Positions 22,201 through 34,300 of a stretch of 64,000 nt of DNA are shown in pieces. A program made the position numbers and the translations under genes. The notes beneath the pieces were generated by a model that saw only the letters and a list, made by a program, of their open reading frames with translations, was not told where the DNA came from and searched no databases. This DNA is from Posidonia oceanica (taxonomy: Eukaryota; Streptophyta; Magnoliopsida; Alismatales; Posidoniaceae): NCBI GenBank assembly GCA_037176725.1, contig JAZBRS010000013.1, positions 8,125,001-8,189,000 of the forward strand, written 5' to 3'. Every line of letters begins with the position of its first letter. Within the stretch, counting starts at the first letter, position 1.

Positions 22201-25103
22201 TTCCAGCGCCGTCCTCGACTCGCCGGATGATGCTTCTTCTCCGGCGCCGGCTGCTGTTCCTCCTGATGCTCCGGCCAGCAGAACGCCGCTCCGACGGTCT
22301 CCGAAGCTCCGCACAGTCGCCGTCAGTGGCCTCCGCCATCTCACGCCTCCCCAAGCTCCCTGTGCCGGTGGTGGTGAGCTCCGGTGGAATCCTGCTACAG
22401 TGCCGACCACCGCCGGCCAACCACTGTTCAATTATTTTTCTGGTTATATGGTTTCTTTGCAAATATTGCATATCTGCCTTAAGTTTTTCAGTTTTTGCAC
22501 TTCAGTCCTCTGTTCATTTAATATGCTTAGTTTTTAATTAAATACTATGCCAAATTGCAGCTTTTATTTGTGTTTTTCAGTATTCGCTTTTCAGTCCTGT
22601 TACTGTGCCTTTTAGTTATAGGAAGTTTGAGTTTAGCCCCTCTGCTCTCATTTATTGCATATGGATCCTGCAGTAGATTATTTAATTTAATTGCATATAT
22701 TTTACCTTATAATATTGCATCTCAGGCCCCTGTGATTTACTGTTTCTGTATTTAAATCCATTACACTGTAGAACCTAGGGTTTATTTTGTTTTTTTGCAT
22801 ACTGCATTGCATATTTTACCTTCTAGTTTTGCATATCTGCACTTAGGTCCATTTTAAATGGACAGTAACTCTTGCATGCATTTTTAGCTTATTGCATTGC
22901 ATTTTTGACCCTGATCTTTTTAAAAATTGCACTGTGGTCCTGTTCCCTGATTTTCAGAGCATGTTTTCCATACTAAATTGCATTTTTAGCCCCTGCATGA
23001 CTTCAAAATTACACATAGGTCCTTGCATCTTTTAAAAAAGTCATGTGAAAAGACCATTTTGCCCCTAGGTTGCATTCTAGCTCCTATGCCTACCAAATTG
23101 CATAAAGACCTTCCACTAGTGTTCCCGGACTCCCCAGAACCCTGTTTTCTGAAAAATTTGCATTTTAGGCCCTAGTTTTTTCAAAATTGCACTCTGACTT
23201 CTTTTTGGTTTCAAAACCTCTCCTAAAGCATACCCTCTTTTTAAAACAACTTCCCGAGCCTAGTTTTTTTTGCAAAATGAAGCCCAGCCCTCTCCTGTTT
23301 TCAAAACCCTTTCCTGTGAACCCCTGTTTTCTGGAAAATTTGCATTTTTAGCCCCCTTCTTTTTCAAAATGCTTTCAGAACTCCTGGCTTTTCCCAGTTT
23401 CTTATCATTGCTTTTTCTTACTTTTGCATGCATCCTGCACTCATCTAGTCTTGCATTCTAGCATCCTCTTGCACACACTAAGCACTTTTAGCTCCCTTTC
23501 ACTTGGGAGGACCTTTTTGCACATCCCTAGGGCCTCCTGAACACCTAGATCTGTTCTTCTCCCCTGTTCTGGCCCTTCTGCCTTGAAGCTGCGATATCTT
23601 CCAATCCGGCCGTTGGATCTTCTCAAGTAAGCTGCCTAGGTGACCGCGGCGAGGCGCTCTTCAGCATGGACCAGACAGATTTCAGATCAGGCTCCCGGAT
23701 TTCTAGGTATGTCCTCCTAAACCCCTGCATTCATTTGCATGCCATTTGCACAGTTTTCCGTGTTTTCGCTTTCTGTCTCTTTGAGCATGTAGAATAGGGT
23801 CTCCCCTTTCTGCTTGTATCTTTCAATCTCCGTTTCGCGTATTCTTGTGTGTTTTGCGTTGTGTTTTCCCTGGATTTACCACTTAATGTGACTTTCTTCC
23901 CCCTTTTCCACGATCCGATCGCATCGCGAGCTTTGGGCAGCATGCGAGACACACCGTGGAACGGTTCAGCGGGAAACAGTCGCAAAGAGGTGGTAATCCC
24001 TCCGTTTGCACACTCTCCCCTCCGTAGGTCTTCACTCCTACTCTGAGCGGTCCCAAACGACGTCTGTTCTTACACACACGTTGTCTTGCCTCTCCTTTGG
24101 CCCTTTCTAATCTTTTTCTGCATCCTTGCATTTTGCATGGCTTTCCCGAGGTTTTTGCTTCGCTGTTTTGGCCCCATTCCGCGTGCCCGCCCTTGTTTTG
24201 GCACCGTTTTGCGTGCCCATCTGTTTTCTTGCCTTATTTTGTGCGCTGCCTCGCTTTCTCGCTCGTTTTGCATGCCGGTTTTATTCTTTCGCTCCGTTTT
24301 GCGTGCCATTCTGTTTTCTCGTCCCGTTTTGCGTGCCCCTTTGCTCCCTTGTCTTGTTTTGCGTGCTGTCTTGCTTTCTCGCTTGTTTTGCGCGTCGTTT
24401 TCGCTCTTTTGCATCGTTTTGCGTGCGTTGCTCATTTCTCGCCTCGTTTTGCGCCGTTTTCCCTTGCATGCCGACTGCATTGCATAGTTTTCTCGCTGTT
24501 TCGCTTTTTCGCCTGCATTTGCATATAGGGCTGTGATGCTTACTGCCTGGAGTTCTCACGAGCTAGGTTTCCCCTGGTTCGGAACACGGACAGCGTAGCT
24601 GAGCACTTAGAAAGCACGTCTACTTCCTTGCTTTGTTTCTTCCCACTTAGAGCACACCTTGAGCATTCATTCAGGCATTTATAGGCACATAGGCATTCAA
24701 TCCTGCATTTCCCTGCGTATGCGAGCGTAAGCCTAGAAAGACCGATTCTCGGGCGTGTCGGGGGTGCCTAACACCTTCCCCGCGCATAACAGGAGTCCTT
24801 ACCCTGTCTTCTGGCCCGCAATGACCGTACTGCCCTTATCCTAGGCTAGAGTCATCTCATTTGCATTTGTTTGCATTTGTTTTCCTTTGCATTGTTTCCC
24901 TTTGCATCCCTTGCTCGGTTTTGCGCGTTAATTCACGCATTTCCCCGGTTTTCCTTGTCTCCCGTTAATAGACATGGTGGCGACTCTGATTTGTCTTATC
25001 TTCCCTTTTTCTCCTCGATTTCAAGTGTTTTCGAGTTGAGCCTCTTCCTCGGATCCAATCGCCGCTAAATATAGCGAGCCTGATTCCGATCGGGATCGCT
25101 ACA
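19206..25103 (+). repeat. 5' LTR of element O, 5898 bp
   Basis: It starts TGTTGACACCCC and ends GATCGCTACA. In order: a C-rich start with CCCTAACCCTAACCCT (19280-19295), a pyrimidine-rich block, an A-rich block (about 19960-20680), a TTTC microsatellite (about 20745-20785), a GC-rich block (20850-22430), a T-rich block with many spaced TTGCAT words (22440-23480), a TTTTGCGTGCC array (24170-24440) and a final GC-rich part. Open frames inside it are low-complexity and unlike known proteins. The promoter start could not be placed. Confidence 0.95.
24170..24440 (+). repeat. Degenerate array of CGTTTTGCGTGCC units in the O LTR
   Basis: About six units of 40-50 bp, each with GTTTTGCGTGCC followed by a TTCTCGCT-type segment. 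It is repeated in the 3' LTR at about 46705-46990. The frames open across it on both strands are repeat by-products. Confidence 0.7.
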
Positions 25104-25104
25104 G

Positions 25105-25122
25105 TGGCGACTCTGCTGGGGA
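25105..25122 (+). promoter_or_regulatory. Primer-binding site of element O
   Basis: TGGCGACTCTGCTGGGGA lies two bases after the 5' LTR. It is complementary to a tRNA 3' end and, from memory, best fits tRNA-Arg with about one mismatch. Ogre elements are known to use tRNA-Arg. Confidence 0.85.
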
Positions 25123-26309
25123 TTAGACTAGACTCCGGCTTTCGTTCCCGGCTTTTCGCTCGCTTGTTTTGCAGCTTTGTCTGCCTTGTGTGCCTTCTTC
25201 GCCTGTTTTGCTCGCTTTTCTGTGCAAACTCCTAGCGAGTCGCTTCGTAGCTACTTTGCTTAGGTTTTGCACCTCTTTTGTCTCGGTTTGCGCTTTCTTC
25301 TGCCTGGCTTTGCTCCTTTGCCTGTTTATTTACTTACTGTCTTGCTTGTGCTCCTATTTCTTTTACAGTCTGCTTACTTTTACCTTACTTTACCTTACTT
25401 GCTTATTACTGCTTTAATTCTCGCACATTACATGACTACATACTTTGTTTGGCTAAAACACATGCTTTTTGAACGTTGAATGCTTCTTTTACACTCTTGC
25501 TATGTCACTACACACGCACATACTATGCTTACACGCTTTTTGACTTGATGAATGTTTTTTTTCTCTTCACCATTATGCTCACAAACACTCGCACATGCCA
25601 TGAACATGCCTTTTGTCGTGTTGTATGATGGTTGCTTGCCATTTTGACTGATTTTCTTCCCTTTTGCACTTGCCATGCTTAGGATAGTAGAGACTTGTCT
25701 GCTTCCCCCATGGTTAACTAAAAAATGCAAGTAAAAAGAACTTCTAGGGACAACTAGAGACTACAAACAATCCTTCACTCCCTTTGGTTAATAAAATGTG
25801 CAAGATAAAAAACTCTAATCATTTTGCATAAGCATCATATAGGGCATGCATTCTTCTCCTCTGAGTCCACCTACTAGTCTGCGAAGGACGGTTCCGGCCT
25901 CTTGTTCCACTGCTTTGGGCGTGGCATAAGTTGGTCGGTCCGTCCCCTCCTTGTCCGGGGGTCGTGTCGGTGTTAGTAGAGGGTACCACCCACGCTTTGG
26001 CGGGGTAGAGGCCACTAACGCACCACCCTGTCATTACCTGAGCTTTGGGCCGGGAGTTAGACAGGGGACCTACTTTTTCTGACCTGAGTCGGTGACCCGT
26101 ACATCCAGGGATTCCCGGAGTAGACAACCTTGCTAGGAAACACTAGTTAGGAAAGGGGGGCATACTAGAAAGCATGCACATCATTCATGCCACTTAACTA
26201 ACTCATTTGCATTCATCTTTTAGTTTCTAACCCTAATTTCCTTCTGTTGTGTCAGCATGATCGGTAAGCGAGTTTCCCTTTGCCAAAGCTCGAGTATCGA
26301 CCTTCGTTG
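25123..26309 (+). other. Leader of element O
   Basis: No gene seen. A T-rich first part is followed by a GC-rich stretch (about 25850-26130) with several GGGG/CCCC runs that could fold. Packaging signals would be expected here but none was recognised. Confidence 0.6.
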
Positions 26310-28124
26310 ATGCCCTTTTGCGACTTAGTTCGCGACCATTCCCCCTCTAAGCTATCCGCATTTGCGACGATAGCTCCTCTTAGGACTCACCGCTTGAATA
26401 CTCGTCGCAGCCCTGTTCTCACACGCTCTAGGTCAGCAATGGCCCAGTACGTTAGTGAGCCTTCTTTTACTCCTGTCACGGAGGGTGTTTCCGTTCTGGC
26501 CCCTCCGGTTGCTCTTTCTGTCCCTCTTGTTCCCCCTCCGACGCCAGGGTTTCCCCCTCTGACGTCTCTAGGTTCTCAGTACACCCCGGGACAGTGGCAA
26601 GCCTCCCTTCCTCCGGATCCGGTCGCCGAATCTATCTTGACGGCCGTTACTCGCGCTCCGGAGACGCCACTGCCCCCTCCGTCTCAGGGATACGTCGCTT
26701 TCGACATCCCTTCCACCGCTGCTGCGGCACTTTCTGTAGAATCCTTCCCTCCCGGACAGTCTGTGTCCGTGCCACTTGCTTCTCAATCCCCGCCGGCACT
26801 GCACTTCAGCGTCCTCACTGGCGAGACGCCCGAAGCTCAGTACCAGCACCTGATGGAGCTTGCCCAGAGACTGCAGGGCATGGCTTTGTCAGTTCGTCCT
26901 TCTTCTATCTCTGTCGTCCCTGAGGTTCCTCCAAGGCCAGTTCCTGCATTTCATGCATCGACCTCTGCACCTCCGCCTCGACCATCGTCGCAACTGCTCA
27001 CGGTTCCGACGATGGGGGCCCGTCTACCGCCTCCTGCACAACACTTGGCACAGCATGCTCCACTTCCTTCTGGTGGTCAATCCTTTGGATCGGCTGGAGC
27101 CCAGTACCTCACTGGCTCGCTGTCTGGCACCCCGCCTGTACAGCAACTGGTGCTCCGTCATCCACCCCCTATTCCAGCACAGCATGGCATCTATTCTTCT
27201 CCTCTTCACCAAGTCCAGCATCCTGCATACACTCCTGCATACACTGTCCCCCAGCACGGATACGCCGGCCATCCCGTTGCTCCACCACGCGACGCTATGG
27301 TAGATCCGGAGGAGCACTTAGGTGCGACCCATTCGGTGTATGTGCTCACTACTCCTGCTGATCCCTCTCCTCCAGCAGCAATTCCAGACCCCATCAATAA
27401 TCGGATGGACGTCTTGGAGAAGGCACTACGACTAGTGCAGGGTACTGAGCACCAGACCTACCAATTCCGGGACCTCTGTTGCTTTCCAGAGGCGGTACTC
27501 CCTCCGAAGTTCAAAATCCCGGACTTCGAAAAGTATAATGGTAGGGGCTGCCCTGTAGCACATCTGAAGGCGTATTGCGGTGATCTCGCTCAGCTGCAGG
27601 CTGACGAGAGGTTGCTGATCCGCTTGTTCCAGAAAAGTTTGACTGGGCCGGCACTCAAGTGGTTCACATCACTCGATATGTCAGCCATCAAGACTTGGAA
27701 CGACCTCAGTCAGGCGTTCCTGGAACAATACTCCTTCAACCTCGATCTTGTCCCAAAGAGGGCGGACTTGATCGCCATCAAGCAGAACTCTAGCGAGCCG
27801 TTCGGGGAGTACGTCGGCCGCTGGCGCGCCCTTGCCTCTCAGGTTCGAGATAGACCCTCTGATGAGGAGTCTATCGAGATCGTTATCAAAGGGGCGCAGC
27901 CGTCTCTCGGAGCTCTGCTTAGCATCCAACCAGTCACTACTTTCGCGGCACTCATCAGAGCTGGAGCGCGCGTAGAGAGTTCTTTGCGGAGTGGCAACTT
28001 CCCGGTTCTCTCTGCGTTTGCTAAGCAGGCAGCGATCGGCAGCAACAATGCCAACAGCAGCACCTTCAACAACAACAACAGCGGCAGCAGCAACAACCGC
28101 CCGAAGAGGAAGGACTCGTCTTAA
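26310..28124 (+). CDS. gag: Gag (capsid part) of element O
   Basis: Forms the capsid shell of the virus-like particle. The first ATG in the frame is at 26310 and gives 604 residues. The first 330 residues are Pro/Ser/Ala/Gln-rich and probably disordered. Residues about 400-580 form the Retrotrans_gag domain (FKIPDFEKYNGRGCPVAHL, then LTGPALKWF and FLEQYSFNLDL). The tail is Asn/Ser-rich. It ends at TAA 28122-28124, but the same frame continues into the zinc-knuckle and protease part, so the stop cuts gag between capsid and nucleocapsid. Confidence 0.9.
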   Translation: MPFCDLVRDHSPSKLSAFATIAPLRTHRLNTRRSPVLTRSRSAMAQYVSEPSFTPVTEGVSVLAPPVALSVPLVPPPTPGFPPLTSLGSQYTPGQWQASLPPDPVAESILTAVTRAPETPLPPPSQGYVAFDIPSTAAAALSVESFPPGQSVSVPLASQSPPALHFSVLTGETPEAQYQHLMELAQRLQGMALSVRPSSISVVPEVPPRPVPAFHASTSAPPPRPSSQLLTVPTMGARLPPPAQHLAQHAPLPSGGQSFGSAGAQYLTGSLSGTPPVQQLVLRHPPPIPAQHGIYSSPLHQVQHPAYTPAYTVPQHGYAGHPVAPPRDAMVDPEEHLGATHSVYVLTTPADPSPPAAIPDPINNRMDVLEKALRLVQGTEHQTYQFRDLCCFPEAVLPPKFKIPDFEKYNGRGCPVAHLKAYCGDLAQLQADERLLIRLFQKSLTGPALKWFTSLDMSAIKTWNDLSQAFLEQYSFNLDLVPKRADLIAIKQNSSEPFGEYVGRWRALASQVRDRPSDEESIEIVIKGAQPSLGALLSIQPVTTFAALIRAGARVESSLRSGNFPVLSAFAKQAAIGSNNANSSTFNNNNSGSSNNRPKRKDSS

Positions 28125-31100
28125 CCCGCTGTTGCATTCGTCGATTCTCCTGCTGTACCTGTTCGCTTGCCGTCTCGGCCTGCCCCAGCTCAGGTGGTGT
28201 ACGCTCCTGCACCTAGGAACCCGCACACACCGCACATCACTACCACCGCTAGACTGGTCTATCCTGCCGCACCGGTCCAGCAAGGCTCACATCCAAGGCA
28301 AAGAAGACCACCCGCTGAGAGGAGGAATTTCACCCCACTGGTGGAACCACTCACGGTCATCTTGCTGAAGGTGGCATCGCTCCTGAAGTTCCCGGAGGTT
28401 CGTCCGCCGCCAAGCCCTCTGCCGCATTGGTTCAGGCCGGACCTCTTCTGCAATTTCCATCGAAGCGTCGGGCATTCGACGGACAATTGCTTCTCCCTGC
28501 GGAACGCAATTCAGGACTTGATCGAATCGGGAACGATTGTGATCGACACGCACGAGGCACCCACTCAAGCACACACTCATGCATCTGCATCTCCAGCTGT
28601 TCCCTCGCATTCTGGCATCGTCCGCCAACCTTTACCGGAGCACTCTTATCCGGGAGGGGCGGGAACCTCAGGCGTCCACTCTGTCTTTCCTTCTGGGCCT
28701 GCTACTTCTGTAGTGGACCCCTCTGATCTTATCTTTGACATCTCTGAGCCTTTCCCAGTCAGTCTCTATTTGGCGGCAGTTGCCGGCTCCGAGTCGGGAA
28801 TCCATTTGATCCGACCGCGTGCCAGGCCAGAGCGCCCTCTCGCGCCTCCCACAGTGCTCCCTCAGGCTCAATCCTCTGTACACCTCTTAGCTAGAGCCCA
28901 GCCTAATTCTCCCATTCACCTTTTAGGGCGACCTCAGCTACACCTTCTAGGCAGACCTCAACCTGCCCCAGCCTTCCCACCCCAACAACCATACCCGTTA
29001 GATAGACCTCAACATCCTGTAGGTCCCCTTGTAACCCCTCCTGTGCTCGCAGCACATGCTCCAGTCGTCATTGATTTGACCCTGGACACCCATCGCGTCC
29101 CTTACAGCTACGCCATAGAAATGTGCGCAGAAGTAACGCGATCGGGGAGGGTTTATAGGCCCCCAGCACCGGCAACTAGGCCGACTCACCCTGGACCTGT
29201 TATACCCCCACCCTCAGGCCAACCCTTAGCAGATCCAACCCCGGACCAGCCTGTAGTTAGCCAAATCCCTAGCCAACCTGTAGTAACCCAGCTTCCTGCC
29301 ACTACCCCTTTAGAACCTGCTAGAATCACCCCTCCAGCTGCTAGGAGAAGCCAACCTAAAGCAGACCTAACCTCCCAGCTTAAGAAGGTCAAAGCCGACA
29401 TCTCCATCTGGGATTTGATCCACACTTCTGCCGAGCACCGCGAGGCTTTCCTTCGCGTGTTCCAGGCTGCTCGTGTGTCCCAGTCCATTGAGCCTTCTGC
29501 CTTGGAGAGCATGGTTGGGTTAATCGCGGAGCCCCAGGTCATCTCTTTCACGAGTGATGAGCTGCCTCCGGCAGGGATTAATCACAACCAGCCCCTATTC
29601 GTCACGGTGCAGTTCAAAAACTTTCGCATTCCCCTAACACTGGTTGATAACGGATCAGGCCTTAACGTCTGTCCCATGCGTACAGCAACCAAGCTCGGAT
29701 TCAAAGCCGAGGATATCACGCCAGCCGTGAAGGGAATGACTGCTTTTGACAACACTCACCATGATGCTCTAGGGATTCTGATTATCCCTCTGGCTATCGG
29801 TCCGGTCGTCTTCGACGTGGAATTCTATGTCGTCGACTTGAAACCTAACTTCAATCTTCTGCTTGGGCGCCCTTGGCTCCACAAGCATCAGGTCCTTCCT
29901 TCGACCCTCCATCGAATGATAAAGTACCGTCGCGGCGACGATGTCATTGTCGTCATGGCGGAGAACTTTGAGAAGGAGCGGATTGAAGCAGTCTCTCCCG
30001 TGTCTTCACAATCTATCCCGTTTGACCCTGAGACTTCTGAAGCCCTCTATCGTGTTAACTGGTGTGAGCCAGTTAACTTCGTTCCTGATCTTGAACGTGT
30101 CAACTCCTTGACCGTTCACAGCAACCCATTTCGAATGGTCGAGAATGTATGTCACAGGTGGGGTTACATAAAGGGTACGCCACTCGGGCGTCACGGACAA
30201 GGGATCGCGGAGCCGATCGTAGCAGTGGAGCGAAGAAAGTCTGAAGGCCTCGGCTACGAACCAAAGCTCAACGAAGATCACTGCTTCCAGCTCAAAGATC
30301 GTGTGCCAGCCATTCCCAGAGACCTCACTAACTTTACCAGTGCAGGAATTCTGGGATCAACCGTCTACCAAGCCACAGCGCCGGCAGAGGATTGGGTGTG
30401 TATTGAGGACTACTACTCGGATGAGGAGCAGTCTGATGCAACAGAGGCAGTCCCAATCAACTCAGCAGAAACAGTGGTCAGAGCAGAGGCCCCACAGTTA
30501 GTTTATTTAGCTCCCCCTCTGGTAGAAACAGCAGGCAGTTCAGCAGGCCCTGTGGCAGATGCAAGTTCTCATCCTTTTGCAGCCACACCAGTTCTCCAAG
30601 AACAGTCAGCAGCAGTGCAGGAGATAGAGACACTCCTCTTGGCAGAACCAAGTATGCTACCAGCGGTCACAGACACATCAGTGCCACTGCCCCCGTCTCT
30701 GGAGGGGCAGTCTATCAACTCAGTCAGCAGTGTGGCCCAGCCCACTCCTTCAGCATCAACTTCAGGAATGCAGCTGGCGCAGTCCGCTCCGCATTCTCCT
30801 GACGACCTGCAGCAGCTCTCATGGCAAGACCCTATGGCGTCAGAGGCTGCGCTCTCTCAGTTACGGCCCGATACAAAAGGCCAACTGAGCACTACATTAT
30901 TCGGGCCCTTGAGCCCTCCAAAGAGCACCCCTGCTTACTCTCCAGCAGTGACCCTGGAAGCTTATTCATCAGTAGCACCGCTGACCTGTTTATTTGGGCC
31001 TTCTACATCTGAACTGCCATCAGCAGACGCGCCCGTGAACCAGATCATGCAGACTCCAAGGGCGGCGATCCATCTTGCAGCCGGGCCAGTGCCGCAGGCC

Positions 31101-31202
31101 CTCGGCGCCTACTACGTCGACTCCCCCTCAGACGAAGAAGAAGGAGTGGCGATAGAAGCCCAGGTCGATTCTTGGATGTCCGACTTAGAGTTGCTTTATT
31201 AA
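28125..31202 (+). CDS. Nucleocapsid-protease part of element O gag-pol
   Basis: Same frame as gag, open after TAA 28122 up to TAA 31200-31202. No early ATG is obvious, so it would be made by readthrough or from a repaired parent copy. A knuckle-like CNFHRSVGHSTDNC (C-x2-H-x4-H-x4-C) lies at about 28449-28490. The aspartic protease is at about 29590-29900, with VDNGSG at 29643-29660 (Asn in place of the usual Thr or Ser, a variant known in Tat elements) and LLLGRPWL near 29856. A G-patch-like stretch (GRHGQGI ... GLGYEP) is at about 30185-30265. The remaining 300 residues are low-complexity and acidic. Confidence 0.85.
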   Translation, partial: PAVAFVDSPAVPVRLPSRPAPAQVVYAPAPRNPHTPHITTTARLVYPAAPVQQGSHPRQRRPPAERRNFTPLVEPLTVILLKVASLLKFPEVRPPPSPLPHWFRPDLFCNFHRSVGHSTDNCFSLRNAIQDLIESGTIVIDTHEAPTQAHTHASASPAVPSHSGIVRQPLPEHSYPGGAGTSGVHSVFPSGPATSVVDPSDLIFDISEPFPVSLYLAAVAGSESGIHLIRPRARPERPLAPPTVLPQAQSSVHLLARAQPNSPIHLLGRPQLHLLGRPQPAPAFPPQQPYPLDRPQHPVGPLVTPPVLAAHAPVVIDLTLDTHRVPYSYAIEMCAEVTRSGRVYRPPAPATRPTHPGPVIPPPSGQPLADPTPDQPVVSQIPSQPVVTQLPATTPLEPARITPPAARRSQPKADLTSQLKKVKADISIWDLIHTSAEHREAFLRVFQAARVSQSIEPSALESMVGLIAEPQVISFTSDELPPAGINHNQPLFVTVQFKNFRIPLTLVDNGSGLNVCPMRTATKLGFKAEDITPAVKGMTAFDNTHHDALGILIIPLAIGPVVFDVEFYVVDLKPNFNLLLGRPWLHKHQVLPSTLHRMIKYRRGDDVIVVMAENFEKERIEAVSPVSSQSIPFDPETSEALYRVNWCEPVNFVPDLERVNSLTVHSNPFRMVENVCHRWGYIKGTPLGRHGQGIAEPIVAVERRKSEGLGYEPKLNEDHCFQLKDRVPAIPRDLTNFTSAGILGSTVYQATAPAEDWVCIEDYYSDEEQSDATEAVPINSAETVVRAEAPQLVYLAPPLVETAGSSAGPVADASSHPFAATPVLQEQSAAVQEIETLLLAEPSMLPAVTDTSVPLPPSLEGQSINSVSSVAQPTPSASTSGMQLAQSAPHSPDDLQQLSWQDPMASEAALSQLRPDTKGQLSTTLFGPLSPPKSTPAYSPAVTLEAYSSVAPLTCLFGPSTSELPSADAPVNQIMQTPRAAIHLAAGPVPQALGAYYVDSPSDEEEGVAIEAQVDSWMSDLELLY

Positions 31203-31310
31203 GAACAACTCCAGTCAATAGCAGAAGACCTGGCAGACCATCAAGCTGCAGAAAGGAAAGGAAAAGCCGTAGTCACGGATCCTCCTCTGCAAGAGGACCA
31301 TGCTTCTATC

Positions 31311-34300
31311 ATGGTTCTAGAAGACTCAGCAGTGCCGGACTCCCCTAGACTAGATGAGCTCATCACTCTTCAACCAGAAGGCGGGTCTAGGTGGTTTGTG
31401 CAACCCATGCCTCACTTGAGCAATGCATCAAGCGGCAGTGACCAGATCAGCCGCCAGTCCGGCGTATCCTCCACGAGCACACTAGAAGACCCAGAGGGGG
31501 GAGCATCAGCAGTAAATACAGCAGCAGCAGAGCAGAATGCCTCAGCAGCCTCAGCAGCACAGTCAGCAGAGCAATCAGCAGTATCAGCAGCAGAGTCAGT
31601 TGAGCCCTCAGCAGAATCAGCAGAGCACTCAGCAGAGTCAGTCAGGCCAGAGCAAACAGCAGAAAGAATCGCTGGGACGGAGGTCGCGCACCGAGGCTAC
31701 AAGAACACTCGAGTAAACGTGACCATCCTGAAGCGTCACCAGGGCCAAGCAGCGGAACACATGCACTCTTTCGACATCACAAGCCCTTCCTTTGAGAAAG
31801 AGATCCTCTCAGAACTTGTTGCTTATGGAGAAGAGGATGATACGGGCATGGATGAGACTGACAAACCTTTGCCCGAGTTCCGGTCCTATGACGACGACCC
31901 AGAAGGCCCCAACCTCCATGTTGAAGAAGAAACGGAGGTTGTCAACATTGGCACAGCTGAGGAAGTCAGAGAAATTTGCATCAGTGCCCAGTTGTCCTCC
32001 CAGGCTCGAGCTGAATTCATCGCATTCCTGGAAGAATATGCGGATGTCTTCGCCTGGAGTTATGAAGATATGGTCGGCCTTGACATACAGATAGTGGTGC
32101 ACAATCTGCCATTAAATCCAGATGCCAAGCCAGTAAAGCAGAAGCTGAGAAGATGGCGACCGCAGTGGCTGCTCATGATCAAAGAAGAGATAATGAAGCA
32201 GCTTAGAGTCAACTTCCTGAAGGGCGTTCTTTATCCTGAATGGCTGGCAAACATTGTACCTGTGCCCAAGAAAGATGGCCGAATTCGGATCTGTATCGAC
32301 TATAGGGACCTGAACAAGGCGAGTCCCAAGGACGACTTTCCATTGCCTCACATTGACGTCCTAGTCGACAATACAGCAGGCCACAAAATGCTCTCCTTCA
32401 TGGACGGCTTCTCTGGATACAATCAGATCAAAATGGCAGAAGAAGACATGGAAAAGACTTCATTCATCACCCCTTGGGGAGTATTCTGCTACCAAGTCAT
32501 GCCGTTCGGCCTGAAGAATGCTGGTGCAACCTATCAGAGGGCTATGACAGCGCTATTCCACGACCTCATGCACCAAGAAGTGGAGGTCTATGTAGACGAT
32601 ATGATTGCCAAAACCAAAGAGCCCGAGGATCATCTTGCCTGTCTCAGAAAGCTCTTTGACCGTCTACGGACGTACAAGCTGCGCTTGAATCCCAAGAAGT
32701 GCGTATTCAGGGTATCTTCTGGCAAATTGCTCGGCTACATTGTTAGCCAAAGGGGGATTGAAATGGACCCATTGAAAGCACAAGCCATCGTGGACATGCC
32801 ACCCCCCAGGACTGAAAAAGAAGTCAGAAGTCTGCTTGGGCGTTTACAATTTATCAGTCGCTTCATTACACAGCTTACGCCCATCTGTGAACCCATATTC
32901 AAGCTCTTGAGGAAGAATGCGCAGATTCACTGGAGCGAGGAGTGTCAAGCTGCATTTGCCAAGATCAAGCAGCTGCTGATCAAGCCTCCTATCCTGGTCC
33001 CGCCTACACCAGGGAGACCCTTACTTCTCTACCTTTCTACCACGCAGCATTCCATGGGCGCCGTCTTGGGCCAGCATGACGAAACTGGTAGAAAGGAGCG
33101 CGCCATCTACTACCTGAGCAAGAAATTTAATGAATGTGAAGCCAGGTACACAACACTAGAGAAGACTTGCCTGTCACTTGTCTGGGCTGCACAGAAGCTG
33201 AGACACTACTTGATGGCCTACCCAGTACAACTCTTATGCCGGCATGATCCTATCAAGTTCCTCTTTCAAAAGCCGGCCATGGTGGGCAGATGTGCCAAGT
33301 GGCAGGTGTTATTGTCCCAGTACGACATCACCTTTGTCACACAGAAATCCATGAAGGGTCAAGCAATGGCAGACCATCTTGCCGACCTCCCTCTGCCTGA
33401 ATATCAGCCCCTCCAGACACAATTTCCTGATGAAGACATTCTCTTTGCAATGGAGGACTCTGAGCAGAAAGATCCTGAAGAAGCAGAGGAATGGCAGCTT
33501 TACTTTGATGGCGCAGTCAACAAGAAGGGCCGAGGCGTAGGCGCAGTGCTGACCACGCCCCAAGGACAGATGACTCCTTTCGCAAGAAAGCTGACTTTCA
33601 CCTGCACAAACAATGAAGCAGAGTACGAAGCATGCATCCTGGGGTTGAAAGTCGCCCTCGAACATGAGGCGCAGAAGCTGCATGTGCACGGCGATGCCAT
33701 GCTGGTGATTTCTCAAGTGAACGGCGATTGGAAGACAAAAGATCCCAAGCTTGTGCCGTATCACGAACACCTGCTGAGGCTGATGGAAGAATTCAAGAGC
33801 ATCCGCTTCACGTACCTGAACAGAGCAAAGAACGCGTATGCAGACGCACTAGCAACTCTGGCATCCTGGCTCACCATTTCAGAAGACAGCACTGTGGATG
33901 TATCAGTCACTCGCATTGAACAGCCTGCATACTGCATGAGCATAGAGGAAGCGGATCCCGCAGAGGGGCAGCCCTGGTATCAAGACATAAAATCCTTCCT
34001 GGAGTCTGGTAGCTTTCCTCCCGATACCACGGCAACAGACAAGAGGACTTTGGCGCGTCTGGCGTCAAAGTATGTGTTAGGGGCTGGGCAGCTGTACAGA
34101 AGGTCATACAATCAGATGCTACTGCGCTGCCTGAACAAATCGGAGGCTGACACGCTAATGCTTCAAGTGCATGCAGGGACCTGTGGCCCGCACATGAACG
34201 GCGTCCTCCTGGCCAAGAAGATTATGCTGCAAGGTTATTTCTGGCAGACCATGGAAGCCGACTGCTGCCGGTTCGTGCGTAGATGCCACAACTGTCAAAT

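Noticed and set aside
21569..22471. Long open frames on both strands of the O LTR (also at 44106-45008)
   Set aside because: GC-rich, low-complexity sequence without a recognisable domain. Same in both LTRs because they are copies.
24070..24536. Cys/Phe-rich and Lys/Arg-rich frames over the TTTTGCGTGCC array
   Set aside because: Repeat-driven; open in all frames.
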